DNA of 64,000 nucleotides from Anadara kagoshimensis (Eukaryota; Mollusca; Bivalvia; Arcoida; Arcidae). The stretch lies in contig CM037874.1 in NCBI GenBank assembly GCA_021292105.1, positions 33,964,185 through 34,028,184 of the forward strand, written 5' to 3'. Under the pieces are notes generated by a model. It had not been told where the DNA came from. It saw nothing but the letters and a program-made list of their open reading frames with translations, and did not search any database. Made by a program: the position numbers and the translations under genes. This document shows positions 44,501-57,314 of this stretch, in pieces; position 1 is the stretch's first letter, and the number at the start of each line of letters is the position of its first letter.

Positions 44501-47500
44501 CTTCAATGTAAGCCCATACCATTATATACAGTATTTCATAAAGACGGAAAGTAAAGTGCCTGAGCAAAGTGAAGCTTTCACTGTGCTCGGAATTTCGCAA
44601 TATCATTTTGTACTACTATGCTTAGGCAATGTCACTACCAAGTATGGTTACCCCCAGTGCCTCGGAACACATTGGCTTAAAGCTTCAATGTAAGCCCATA
44701 CCATTATATACAGTATTTCATAAAGACGGAAAGTAAAGTGCCTGAGCAAAGTGAAGCTTTCACTGTGCTCGGAATTTCGCAATATCATTTTGTACTACTA
44801 TGCTTAGGCAATGTCACTACCAAGTATGGTTACCCCCAGTGCCTCGGAACACATTGGCTTACAGCTTCAATGTAAGCCCATGCCATTATATACAGTATTT
44901 CATAAAGACGGAAAGTAAAGTGCCTGAGCAAAGTGAAGCTTTCACTGTGCTCGGAATTTCGCAATATCATTTTGTACTACTGTGCTTAGGCAATGTCACT
45001 ACCAAGTATGGTTACCCCCAGTGCCTCGGAACACATTGGCTTAAAGCTTCAATGTAAGCCCATACCATTATATACAGTATTTCATAAAGACGGAAAGTAA
45101 AGTGCCTGAGCAAAGTGAAGCTTTCCTGTGCTCGGAATTTCGCAATATCATTTTGTACTACTATGCTTAGGCAATGTCACTACCAAGTATGGTTACCCCC
45201 AGTGCCTCGGAACACATTGGCTTAAAGCTTCAATGTAAGCCCATACCATTATATACAGTATTTCATAAAGACGGAAAGTAAAGTGCCTGAGCAAAGTGAA
45301 GCTTTCACTGTGCTCGGAATTTCGCAATATCATTTTGTACTACTATGCTTAGGCAATGTCACTACCAAGTATGGTTACCCCCAGTGCCTCGGAACACATT
45401 GGCTTAAAGCTTCAATGTAAGCCCATACCATTATATACAGTATTTCATAAAGACGGAAAGTAAAGTGCCTGAGCAAAGTGAAGCTTTCACTGTGCTCGGA
45501 ATTTCGCAATATCATTTTGTACTACTATGCTTAGGCAATGTCACTACCAAGTATGGTTACCCCCAGTGCCTCGGAACACATTGGCTTAAAGCTTCAATGT
45601 AAGCCCATACCATTATATACAGTATTTCATAAAGACGGAAAGTAAAGTGCCTGAGCAAAGTGAAGCTTTCACTGTGCTCGGAATTTCGCAATATCATTTT
45701 GTACTACTATGCTTAGGCAATGTCACTACCAAGTATGGTTACCCCAGTGCCTCGGAACACATTGGCTTACAGCTTCAATGTAAGCCCATGCCATTATATA
45801 CAGTATTTCATAAAGACGGAAAGTAAAGTGCCTGAGCAAAGTGAAGCTTTCACTGTGCTCGGAATTTCGCAATATCATTTTGTACTACTGTGCTTAGGCA
45901 ATGTCACTACCAAGTATGGTTACCCCCAGTGCCTCGGAACACATTGGCTTAAAGCTTCAATGTAAGCCCATACCATTATATACAGTATTTCATAAAGACG
46001 GAAAGTAAAGTGCCTGAGCAAAGTGAAGCTTTCACTGTGCTCGGAATTTCGCAATATCATTTTGTACTACTATGCTTAGGCAATGTCACTACCAAGTATG
46101 GTTACCCCCAGTGCCTCGGAACACATTGGCTTAAAGCTTCAATGTAAGCCATACCATTATATACAGTATTTCATAAAGACGGAAAGTAAAGTGCCTGAGC
46201 AAGTGAAGCTTTCACTGTGCTCGGAATTTCGCAATATCATTTTGTACTACTATGCTTAGGCAATGTCACTACCAAGTATGGTTACCCCCAGTGCCTCGGA
46301 ACACATTGGCTTAAGCTTCATGTAAGCCCATACCATTATATACAGTATTTCATAAAGACGGAAAGTAAAGTGCCTGAGCAAAGTGAAGCTTTCACTGTGC
46401 TCTGAATTTCGCAATATCATTTTGTACTACTATGCTTAGGCAATGTCACTACCAAGTATGGTTACCCCCAGTGCCTCGGAACACATTGGCTTAAAGCTTC
46501 AATGTAAGCCCATACCATTATATACAGTATTTCATAAAGACGGAAAGTAAAGTGCCTGAGCAAAGTGAAGCTTTCACTGTGCTCGGAATTTCGCAATATC
46601 ATTTTGTACTACTATGCTTAGGCAATGTCACTACCAAGTATGGTTACCCCCAGTGCCTCGGAACACATTGGCTTAAAGCTTCAATGTAAGCCCATACCAT
46701 TATATACAGTATTTCATAAAGACGGAAAGTAAAGTGCCTGAGCAAAGTGAAGCTTTCACTGTGCTCGGAATTTCGCAATATCATTTTGTACTACTATGCT
46801 TAGGCAATGTCACTACCAAGTATGGTTACCCCGTGCCTCGGAACACATTGGCTTACAGCTTCAATGTAAGCCCATGCCATTATATACAGTATTTCATAAA
46901 GACGGAAAGTAAAGTGCCTGAGCAAAGTGAAGCTTTCACTGTGCTCGGAATTTCGCAATATCATTTTGTACTACTGTGCTTAGGCAATGTCACTACCAAG
47001 TATGGTTACCCCCAGTGCCTCGGAACACATTGGCTTAAAGCTTCAATGTAAGCCCATACCATTATATACAGTATTTCATAAAGACGGAAAGTAAAGTGCC
47101 TGAGCAAAGTGAAGCTTTCACTGTGCTCGGAATTTCGCAATATCATTTTGTACTACTATGCTTAGGCAATGTCACTACCAAGTATGGTTACCCCCAGTGC
47201 CTCGGAAACATTGGCTTAAAGCTTCAATGTAAGCCCATACCATTATATACAGTATTTCATAAAGACGGAAAGTAAAGTGCCTGAGCAAAGTGAAGCTTTC
47301 ACTGTGCTCGGAATTTCGCAATATCATTTTGTACTACTATGCTTAGGCAATGTCACTACCAAGTATGGTTACCCCCGTGCCTCGGAACACATTGGCTTAA
47401 AGCTTCAATGTAAGCCCATACCATTATATACAGTATTTCATAAAGACGGAAAGTAAAGTGCCTGAGCAAAGTGAAGCTTTCACTGTGCTCGGAATTTCGC

Positions 47501-47590
47501 AATATCATTTTGTACTACTATGCTTAGGCAATGTCACTACCAAGTATGGTTACCCCCAGTGCCTCGGAACACATTGGCTTACAGCTTCAA
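41514..47590 (+). repeat. 182-bp satellite, homogeneous array (~33 copies)
   Basis: The unit begins GGAATTTCGCAATATCATTT, contains GCTTAGGCAATGTCACTACC and GCCTCGGAACACATTGGC, and ends AAGCTTTCACTGTGCTC. Units are nearly identical apart from single-base losses. A variant unit (CTTACAGCTTC with CCCATGCC, followed by ACTACTGTGC in the next unit) recurs near 41600, 42508, 43230, 44137, 44861, 45769, 46855 and 47580. The array runs into the assembly gap, so its true length is unknown. Confidence 0.97.
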
Positions 47591-48589
47591 TATAAGCATT
47601 TTTGAGTTTTGAAATAGACCGCGGAAATGTTCATTCAGTTTCGTATTTATCGTGTTTTTTGAAAAGCGATAGTCGAATCTGCAATGTTTTGCTACATTTA
47701 AGATATTATTTTATTGTATTTAAGAAGCATTTCTATAAAATACAAATGATGACAGTGATAGCCCCGTGGTAGTTGTCATGGACATTTTTGTTAAGTAATT
47801 TTGTGGTTAGACCGTGGACGAAAATCCGAAACTGTGGACAAATGTACGAACTTGTGACAAAAATCCGAAACGATGGACAAAAATACAAATACATGTATTC
47901 ATTCTTAACTTAATGGAACTTTCAATTTGATGTGTCAATTTTTCTTTTGTTTGATGAAAAACGTTTTCAGATATCAATCTAATTAATTACTTTCGGAACA
48001 ATTGTCCCTATTTTGAGTTTGACTGCCCAGAGCCCTTGCCTTTCGATTATATCAAATTTTGATATGTTACTTTCGGAACATATGTTCTGAGGGTCTCAGA
48101 TCTATTTCTTTGATTTTCAAAAATGTGTTCTCTAGATCATTTTCTATTCTATAGTGACAATGCCATATGAGGTGTTACATACAATATGTCATTTCACAAA
48201 TTACCAAACAGTGAAAGTTTCATTTCGCCCGAACATTTTACTTTATGCATATTCCAAGGGCTTAGATCGATGAGATCCAAGGCACTGTACTGAAGAGAAC
48301 CATACTTGGTAGTGACATTTTTTATAATTTATTTATTAACTTCAATTTATAATTGTCAATAAAATGAAAGCGTCATCATGCCAGAACCTTTAATTTCTAC
48401 ATATGTATAATTTATTGTGTAATGGCATTTGATTAGATTGATGCTTTAGGTCAAAGTGTCCCAAAGATCTACAGGAACAGTACTTAGTAGTGACATAGTA
48501 TCATAATAGTAAATCAACACGATGTTATCAACCGTTTACCATAATATAAGCCTAACTATGCTAGAACACTTTACTTAACGACAAAATGA
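47591..48589. other. Spacer between the two satellite arrays, with eroded satellite
   Basis: 47591-48100 is not satellite (repeated ATCCGAAAC and GTGGACAAA words near 47820-47880). 48100-48589 has weak satellite similarity in reverse orientation, such as CATACTTGGTAGTGACATT at about 48302 and CAGTGAAAGTTTCA at about 48210. Confidence 0.7.
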
Positions 48590-51500
48590 AATATACGGAA
48601 CGTCTACATTGTTCAGGCGGTTTACTTTCCGTCTATATAAAATATACTTTATAATGGCATGGGCTTACATTAAAGCTTTAAGCCAATGTGTTCCGAGGCA
48701 TTGAGGGTAACCATACTTGGTAGTGACATTGTCCAGGCAAAAAAGTATTAAATGTTATTTCGAAATCCCGAGCACAGTGAAAGTTTCACTTTGTTAAGGC
48801 ACTTTACTTTCCGTCTATATGAAATACACTGTATAATGGTATGGGCTTACATTAAAGCTTTCAGCCAATGTGTTCCTAGGCACTGGGGGCAACCATACTT
48901 GGTAGTGACATTGCCTAAGCATAGTAGAACAAAATGATATTCCGAAATTCCGAGCACAGTGAAAGATTCACTTTGCTTAGGCACTTTACTTTCCGTCTTT
49001 ATGAAATAAACTGTATAATGGTATGGGCTTATATTCAAGCTTTAAGTCAATGTGTTCCGAGGCACTGGGGGTAACTATACTTAATAGTGACATTGCCTAA
49101 GCATAGTAGTACAAAATGATATTCCGAAATTCCGAGCACAGTCAAAGCTTCACTTTTCTCAGGCACTTTACTTTCCATCTTTATGAAATACACTGTATAA
49201 TGGTATGGGCTTGCAGTGAAGCTTAAAGCCAACGTGTTCCGAGGCACTGGGTGCAACCACACTTGGTAGTGACATTGCCTAAGCATAGTAGTACAAAATG
49301 ATGTTCTGAAATTCCGAGCACAGTGAAAGCTTCACTTTGCTCAGGCACTTTACTTTCCGTCTTTATAAAATACACCGTATAATGGTATGGGCTTACATTG
49401 AAACTTTAAGCTAACGTGTTCCGAAGCACTGGGGGTAACCATACTTAACAGTGATATTGCCTAAGCATAGTAGTACAAAATAATATTCCGAAATTCTGAG
49501 CACAGTAAAAGCTTCACTTTGCTCAGGCACTTTACTTTCCGTCTTTATGAAATACAGTGTATAATGGTATGGGCTTACATTGAAGCTTTAAGCCAATGTG
49601 TTTCGAGGCACTGGGGGCAACCATACTTGGTAGTGACATTGCCTAAGCATAGTAGTACAAAATGATATTCCGAAATTCCGAGAACAGTCAAAGATTCACT
49701 GTGCTTAGGCACTTTACTTTTCGTCTTTATGAAATACACTGTATAATGGTATGGGCTTATATTGAAGCTTTAAGCCAATGTAATCCGAGGCCCTGGGGGT
49801 AACCATACTTGGTAGTGACATTGCCTATGCATAGTAGTACAAAATGATATTCCGAAATTCCGAGCACAGTGAAAGCTTCACTTTGCTCAGGCACTTTACT
49901 TTCCGTCTTTATAAAATACACTGTATAATGGTATGGGCTTACATTAAAGCTTTAAGCCAATGTGTTCCGAGGCATTGAGGGTAACCATACTTGGTAGTGA
50001 CATTGTCCAGGCAAAAAAGTATTAAATGTTATTTCGAAATCCCGAGCACAGTGAAAGTTTCACTTTGCTCAGGCACTTTACTTTCCGTCTATATGAAATA
50101 CACTGTATAATGGTATGGGCTTACATTGAAGCTTTCAGCCAATGTGTTCCTAGGCACTGGGGGTAACCATACTTGGTAGTGACATTGCCTAAGCATAGTA
50201 GAACAAAATGATATTGCGAAATTCCGAGCACAGTGAAAGATTCACTTTGCTTAGGCACTTTACTTTCCGTCTTTATGAAATAAACTGTATATTGGTATGG
50301 GCTTACATTCAAGCTTTAAGTCAATGTGTTTCGAGGCACTGGGTGCAACCACACTTGGTAGTGACATTGCCTAAGCAAAGTAGTACAAAATGATATTCCG
50401 AAATTCCGAGCACAGTCAATGATTCACTGTGCTTAGGCACTTTACTTTCCGTCTTTATGAAATACACTGTATAATGGTATGGGCTTATATTGAAGCTTTA
50501 AGCCAATATCCGAGGCCCTTGGGGTAACCATACTTGGTAGTGACATTGCCTATGCATAGTAGTACAAACTGATATTCCGAAATTCCGAGCACAGTGAAAG
50601 CTTCACTTTGCTCAGGCACTTTACTTTCCGTCTTTATAAAATACACTGTATAATGGTATGGGCTTACATTAAAGCTTTAAGCCAATGTGTTTCGAGGCAC
50701 TGGGGGTAACCATACTTGGTAGTGACATTGCCTAAGCATAGTAGTACAAAACCATATTCCGAAATTTCGAGCACAGTGAAAGCTTCACTTTGCTCAGGCA
50801 CTTAACTTTCCGTTTTTATAAAATACACTGTATAATGGTATGGGCTTACATTAAAGCTTTAAGTCAATGTGTTCCGAGGCACTGGGGGTAACCATACTTG
50901 ATAGTGACATTGCCTAAGCATAGTAGTACAAAATGATATTCTGAAATTTCAAGGACAGTGTAAGCTTCACTTTGCTCAGGCACTTTACTTTCCGTCTTTA
51001 TGAAATACACTGTATAATGGTATTGACTTACATTGAAGCTTTAAGCCAATGTGTTCTGAGGTACTGGGGGTAACCATACTTGGTAGTAACATTGCCTAAG
51101 CATAGTAGTACAAAATGATGTTCTGAAATTCTGAGCACAGTGAAAGCTTCACTTTGCTCAGGCACTTTACTTTCCGTCTTTATAAAATACACCGTATAAT
51201 GGTATGGGCTTACATTGAAGGTTTAAGCTAACGTGTTCCGAAGCACTGGGGGTAACCATACTTAACAGTGACATTGCCTAAGCATAGTAGTACAAAATAA
51301 TATTCCGAAATTCTGAGCACAGTGAAACCTTCACTTTGCTCAGGCACTTTACTTTCCGTCTTTATGAAATACACTGTATATTGGTATGGGCTTACATGAA
51401 GCTTAAAGCCAACGTGTTCCGAGGTACTGGGTGTAACCATACTTGGTAGTAACATTGCCTTAGCAGAGTAGTACAAAATGATGTTCTGAAATTCTGAGCA

Positions 51501-53815
51501 CAGTGAAAGCATCACTTTGCTCAGGCACTTTATTTTCCGTCTTTATGAAATACAGTGTATAATGGAATGGGCTTACATTGAAGCTTTAAGTCAATGTGTT
51601 TCGAGGCACTGGGTATAACCATACTTGGTAGTGACATTGCCTAAGCATAGTAGTACAAAATGATATTCCGAAATTCCCAGCACAATCAAAGATTCACTGT
51701 GCTTAGGCACTTTACTTTCCGTCTTTATAAAATACACTGTATAATGGTATGGGCTTATATTGAAGCTTTAAGCCAATGTAATCCGAGGCCCTGGGGGTAA
51801 CCATACTTGGTAGTGACATTGCCTATGCATAGTAGTACAAACTGATTTTCTGAAATTCCGAGCACAGTGAAAGCTTCACTTTGCTCAGGCACTTTACTTT
51901 CCGTCTTTATAAAATACACTGTATAATGGTATGGGCTTACATTAAAACTTTAAGCCAATGTGTTCCGAGGCACTGGTGGTAACCATACTTGGTAGTGACA
52001 TTGCTTATGCATAGTAGTACAAAATGATATACCGAAATTTTGAGCACAGTGAAAGCTTTACTTTGCTCAAGCACTTTACTTTCCGTCTTTATGAAATACT
52101 GTATATAATGGTATGGGCTTACATTGAAGCTTTAAGCCAATGTGTTCCGAGGCACTGGGGGTAACCATACTTGGTAGTGACATTGCCTAAGCATAGTAGT
52201 ACAAAACCATATTCCGAAATTTCGAGCACAGTGAAAGCTTCACTTTGCTCGGGCACTTTACTTTCCGTTTTTATGAAATTCACTGTATAATGGTATGGAC
52301 TTACATTGAAGCTTTAAGCCAATGTGTTCTGAGGCACTGGGGGTAACCATACTTGGTAGTGACATTGCCTATGCATATTAGTACAAAATGGTGTTCTGAA
52401 ATTCCGAGCAAAGTGAAAGCTTCACTTTGCTTAGGCACTTTACTTTCCGTCTTTATGAAATACACTGTATAATGGTATGGACTTACATTGAAGCTTTAAG
52501 CAAATGTGTTCCGAGGCACTGGGGGTAACCATACTTGGTAGTGACATTGCCTAAGCAAAGTAGTACAAAAATGATATTCCGAAATTCCGAGCACAGTGAA
52601 AGCTTTACTTTGCTCAGGCACTTTACTTTCCGTCTTTATAAAATACACTGTATAATGGTATGGGCTTATATTGAAGCTTTAAGCCAATGTGTTCCGAAGC
52701 ACTGGGGGTAACCATACTTGGTAGTGACATTGCCTTAGCATAGTATTACAAAATGATGTTCTGAAATTCCGAGCACAGTGAAAGATTTACTTTGCTTAGG
52801 CACTTTACTTTCCGTCTTTATCAAATACACTGTATTATGGTATGGGCTTGCATTGAAACTTAAAGCCAACGTGTTTCGAGGTACTGGGGGTAACCATAAT
52901 TGATACTGACATTGCCTAAGCATAGAAGTACAAAATGATGTTCTGAAATTCCGAGCACAGTGAAAGCTTCACTTTGCTTAGGCACTTTACTTTCCGTCTT
53001 TATGAAATACACTGTATAATGGTATGGGTTTCCATTGAAGCTTTAAGCCAATGTGTTCCGAGGGACTGGGGGTAACCATACTTGGTAGTGACATTGCCTA
53101 AGCATAGTAGTACAAAATGATATGACGAAATTCCGAGCACAGTGAAAGCTTCACTTTGCTCAGGCACTTTACTTTCCGTCTTTATAAAATACTGTATATA
53201 ATGGTATGGGCTAACATTGAAGCTTTAAGTCAATGTGTTCCGAGGCACTGGGGGTAACCATACTTGATAGTGACATTGCCTAAGCATAGTAGTACAAAAT
53301 GATATTCCGAAATTCCGAGCACAGTGAAAGCTTCACTTTGCTCAGGCACTTTACTTTCCGTCTTTATGAAATACACTGTAGAATGGTATGGGCTTGCATT
53401 GAAGCTTAAAGCCAACGTGTTTCGAGGTACTTGGGGTAACCATACTTGGTAGTGACATTGCCTAAGCATAGTAGTACAAAATGATGTTCTGAAATTCCGA
53501 GCACAGTGAAAGCTTCACTTTGCTCAGGCACTTTACTTTCCGTCTTTATGAAATACACTGTATAATGGTATGGGCTTACATTGAAGCTTTAAGCCAATGT
53601 GTTCCGAGGCACTGGGGGTAACCATACTTGGTAGTGACATTGCCTAAGCATAGTAGTACAACATTGTGTTCTGAAATTCCGAGCACAGTGAAAGCTTCAC
53701 TTTACTTAGGCACTTTACTTTCCGTCTTTATCAAATACACTGTATAATGGTATGGGCTTACATTGAAGCTTTAAGCCAATGTGTTCCGAGGCACTGGGGT
53801 AACCATACTGGTGAC
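48590..53815 (-). repeat. 182-bp satellite, inverted divergent array (~29 copies)
   Basis: Same unit in reverse: ACCATACTTGGTAGTGACAT, CCTAAGCATAGTAGTACAAA, CAGTGAAAGCTTCACTTTGC and CTTTACTTTCCGTCTTTATG. Units differ from each other far more than in the left array. The array ends sharply near 53815. Confidence 0.97.
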
Positions 53816-54235
53816 ATTTAATCGTGAAATGTGATAAAATTTGTTTTATTTGATGTTTTATGAATGAAACAAAAATATTTGCGAACGTTGAATAAGTAAC
53901 TGTTTACTTATTCAATGTTGAACGCTGCAATGTTGAATAAGTAACGTACTTCAGGTATCCGTTCGATGGGATATATTTACTTTTTGTTTGGAATAGACAC
54001 TATTTTGACCGGATTTGTTTTATAAATTTCATTCTGTGATCTTAGGTGCTAGAATATCAGGCTTGCTTTACGGAATACAACCATTTAAATACGATCAACC
54101 TTATGTCACTTTAACAAGATTAAGGAAATCCTGATCTAGTTTTCGGAATGACTTCTTCCGATCGAGGGATTATCTCAATAAAGATAGTTATTTTGTTACA
54201 TCATCCAAAAACTTGCGAAATGACATAAATATATA
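53816..54235. other. Non-coding, no gene recognised
   Basis: Contains a short inverted repeat around TTGAATAAGTAACTG at about 53888. Nothing else supported. Confidence 0.4.
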
Positions 54236-54453
54236 CAGTACAGACCTGTCAAAAGTTTAGCATCGAATGAATACCAAAATTGACAACTCCTCCCGTTACC
54301 TAGAAACCTATATATCTCGGCAGCTTTTCAGTAGCTGCTATCTACCGTCCACCAGCTTTTCGGTCACTAATTAACTGTATCTCGACAATTCGCCAGCCGA
54401 ACTTCGACTCCTTTTCGTGAGATCAGTGTTTAACTTTCGACAGGTCTGTACTA
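54236..54453. mobile_element. ~218-bp Tc1/mariner-like MITE
   Basis: Left CAGTACAGACCTGTC and right GACAGGTCTGTACTA, flanked by TA on both sides (54234-54235 and 54454-54455). Pieces of the same family lie at 23160-23190, 37040-37075 and 37500-37640. Confidence 0.7.
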
Positions 54454-54534
54454 TATATATATATGTAACGGGTTGAATTAAGACGATACACAGGGATCAG
54501 GTAGGTGTGAATATGTTAGTTTAGAAGTAACTTT

Positions 54535-54700
54535 CAATTGACGGATCGCCGGCCACACACACACCGTTCCAACAAAGTCCCGGTATGAAAACTCGGCCTA
54601 AATTGTGTCATTTAATGACCTCACTGACACCAGTACGTCATTAGTTGCCGTGACGCTGTCTTGGTACAGTGATGGAGCCATGGCCGGCGATGCGTCAATT
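54535..54700. repeat. Inverted repeat with GCCGGC core
   Basis: CAATTGACGGATCGCCGGCC on the left and GGCCGGCGATGCGTCAATT on the right. Its right end overlaps the start of the next MITE. Confidence 0.6.
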
Positions 54701-54830
54701 TGTTGTGGTTTACGGGGTAAAATCAAGATTTTTAAAGTGGCAAATCTAATAAAATTGCGAAACAGTTTCAGATAGATTTGCGACTTCTTCCAAAATATTA
54801 TATCCCCTTAAACCACAAATTTAAAGTTAT
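54692..54830 (+). mobile_element. ~140-bp MITE (CAATTTGTTGTGG family), copy 2
   Basis: CAATTTGTTGTGGTTTACGG at the left and CCTTAAACCACAAATTT at the right. Aligns in reverse with 36070-36212. Confidence 0.7.
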
Positions 54831-55480
54831 TTCTTATGTTTACAATATTAATCGTTGACATATCTGCTCAGAATTTGCAAAAGGTCAATCATTTAATATT
54901 ACAAAATACTGGCTTTCACTTCCTATTTGCTGGTTTTGTCATTGAATCATCCTTTCAGAGAATTTAGCCCCGCCTTCTTTGACGTCATTTCATTTCTTAA
55001 ACGCATTTAGCTCCGCCTTATCTGACGTTACAATGAAGAATCCAAAACAAAAATTCAGACTTGACGTGATTTTGACAGGCGATGCTTATTTACTAAAATG
55101 TAAGCGTTATTCTTGTCACTGTTTTATAAAAGGAAAAAAAAAATCAGCGATTGTAAATACTAGTTTATGGTATGTATAAACTATTAAAAAAAGAATGTTA
55201 TATTGGACTTTGGATCACATACTGAAAAGGTTAATAAGCCCACAAGTTTCACAATCATTCTTTAACTAAGATTTTCCTTAATTTAAAAGTAAATCTTGGC
55301 AAGCTCTTTTTGTGTGTTTCTCCTTCTAAGCTATATACACCGACTACATGTGTAATCAAAATTGAAAATGAAAGAAACATATAAAGGAACAGGAAGATGT
55401 TTCTAGAAATCACTGCTATAGTATCTGACGTATGCTCCAATCTTGACAATTTCATTTAAGAAAGTCAAAATTGTAATTAC
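54831..55480. other. Non-coding with an R1 fragment
   Basis: 55325-55385 (CTACATGTGTAATCAAAATT, GAAAGAAACAT) is a minus-strand R1 piece. The frame at 54979-55179 shows no recognisable domain. Confidence 0.45.
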
Positions 55481-55797
55481 CATTGCGGTAGCTCATTTGG
55501 TGGCATGCCCGCTCCTGGAGATCGTGGGTTTGAACCTCGCCCGGGTCTGACCCAAGACTTGAAATTGGGTGGTGAATGTTTTTTCACTAAGCACTCGTCA
55601 TTACAAAATGAAAGTCATGGTTCTTTCGAATAAAAACTTAAAATAAACGAGGTCCCGTGTCACGATAAAGAACCCGGCTGCATAATACAATCAGCGCAAC
55701 GCACAGTCAAAGCTTCTGCACCTTCGCATACAGCTGACGGCATCTCGATATAAGTGAAATATTTTTGACTTGGACGTTAAACACCATTACTCAACTC
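55481..55797 (+). mobile_element. tRNA-headed SINE, copy 3
   Basis: Head GGTAGCTCATTTGGTGGCAT with B-box-like GGGTTTGAACCTCGCCC. The body and 3' end CATTACTCAACTCAA match the other copies. Confidence 0.85.
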
Positions 55798-56199
55798 AAA
55801 GCTACCTGTACATTTGCAATGATGGGCTATCGTATATGAATATCCATAACGGACATATCAATCGTTAATAGTTATCTCAATATTACAGATTTACACGTTA
55901 CATAACATGGTTTATCTTATAAACTCTAAACATCTATAATTTTGTTACAATAAAGAACATCTGTTAATACTACAATTTTTTAATTTTTAAAAAAACTAAA
56001 AAATCAATATTTTTCAACATTTTATTGGATAAATGTCCAGTTTAAAATAATATTGATTAGATGTTATTTATACGTATCCAATTTACTTTAATGTTATATA
56101 ACGAATGCCAACGGCAAAAAAGCAACAGAAAGAATAGGTTATCAATAGGAGGGTATAAATAAAAATATGTGACGTAGATAGAGAAAAATTGAATTATTT
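55798..56199. other. Non-coding, no gene recognised
   Basis: AT-rich; nothing supported. Confidence 0.4.
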
Positions 56200-56860
56200 T
56201 AAAATATTATTGGGTCATTGAACTGATATTGTGAAATATTGTCCCGAGTTGACTCGACATTTGCAAGGGCTTGCAAGTGCAAATGTCGAGTTAACGAGGG
56301 ACAATATTTCACAATATCAGTTAAATAACCCTTTTATTATATAGCAAAATAAATTTCGTTTTAACTTTACTCCCGTCAAGTATTTCATCTAAAATGCCAT
56401 TTTGTCGTGCAAAACATACATATTGCACTAGTTCTTGTAAATGGATAGAAGAACTAGTTCAATATGACAGCAACACAGCGATGACGTCGACAACAATTTA
56501 TGACGTCATAAACGATAGCGTCATGTCACAAAGCGTTCAGTATAAAAATTGATTCGGGAAATCTTTGACTGGACCAAAGTTAGCGTGCAAATATTATACG
56601 GTTATTGAACTGATATTGTGAAATATTGTCCCGAGTTGACTCGACATTTGCACGAGCTTGCGAACTTGCAACAAAGTTTGCGTGCAAATATCGATATATA
56701 TTGCACGCTAACACCTCGAGATTTATCCTTTAATTTCTATGTGATGCATATATTGCTATATAAAAATAATATTTATTGCACGTTAACACCTCGGGATTTA
56801 TCATATACTTCTATGCGAAGCATATTGCTATATAATAATATGTAATACTGGATTTGAATT
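56200..56860. repeat. Hairpin element and its partial duplications
   Basis: 56200-56343 is a hairpin: AACTGATATTGTGAAATATT and GTCCCGAGTTGACTCGACAT pair with the inverse arm ending AATATCAGTTAAATAACC. The left arm recurs at 56595-56650. A ~85-bp unit with TATTGCACG(C/T)TAACACCTCG is duplicated at 56697-56840. Confidence 0.75.
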
Positions 56861-56901
56861 TAATAAATATGTTGAATAACATTTTGTGCAACAAGTCTTG
56901 A

Positions 56902-57093
56902 GTTGAGTTGAGTTGAGTTGAGTTCAGTAATTGTGTTTAACGGTTAGTCAAGAATATTTCACTTATATCGAGACGTCGCTATAGGCGAAGGTGCAAACAT
57001 TTTGCCTGTGCGTTGCGCTGATGATATTATGCAGCAGGGTTTTTTATCGTGCCAAATCCACCGTGACACGGGTCCTCGTTTATTATAAGTTCC
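56902..57093 (-). mobile_element. SINE copy 4, left part (3' half), split by the LTR element
   Basis: Continues at 60275-60378. The 12-bp flanks AACAAGTCTTGA (56890-56901) and AACAAGCCTTGA (60379-60390) are the target duplication of this one SINE insertion. Confidence 0.85.
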
Positions 57094-57276
57094 TGTAGTG
57101 TATTACGGTCAAGGGGCAGATAACTATTATACATGTATGTATAATGTGACGTAATAACTACGTCATCCATATATGACGTCTAGAGTGGTACACGAGGTTC
57201 AGCCATTAATAAAGCAGATGTACACGATGACCTGTGTTTAATCACGTTGTTATTATTATAAAGTAGTTATACTTCA
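57094..57276 (+). repeat. 5' LTR (183 bp)
   Basis: Starts TGTAGTGTATTACGG and ends ACTTCA. Contains three CRE/ATF-like words: GTGACGTAA, TACGTCA and TGACGTCT. Confidence 0.8.
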
Positions 57277-57314
57277 TTTGGCGACGAGGAAAATCAGAAG
57301 ATAATTCCAGGAAT

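Noticed and set aside
41550-47051. Repeated ~62-105-residue open frames in the satellite (for example SEAFTVLGISQYHFVLL)
   Set aside because: They follow from the repeat unit being open in one frame. The unit length is not a multiple of three, so frames shift, and the inverted array gives the same peptides on the other strand. No start, splice or domain evidence.
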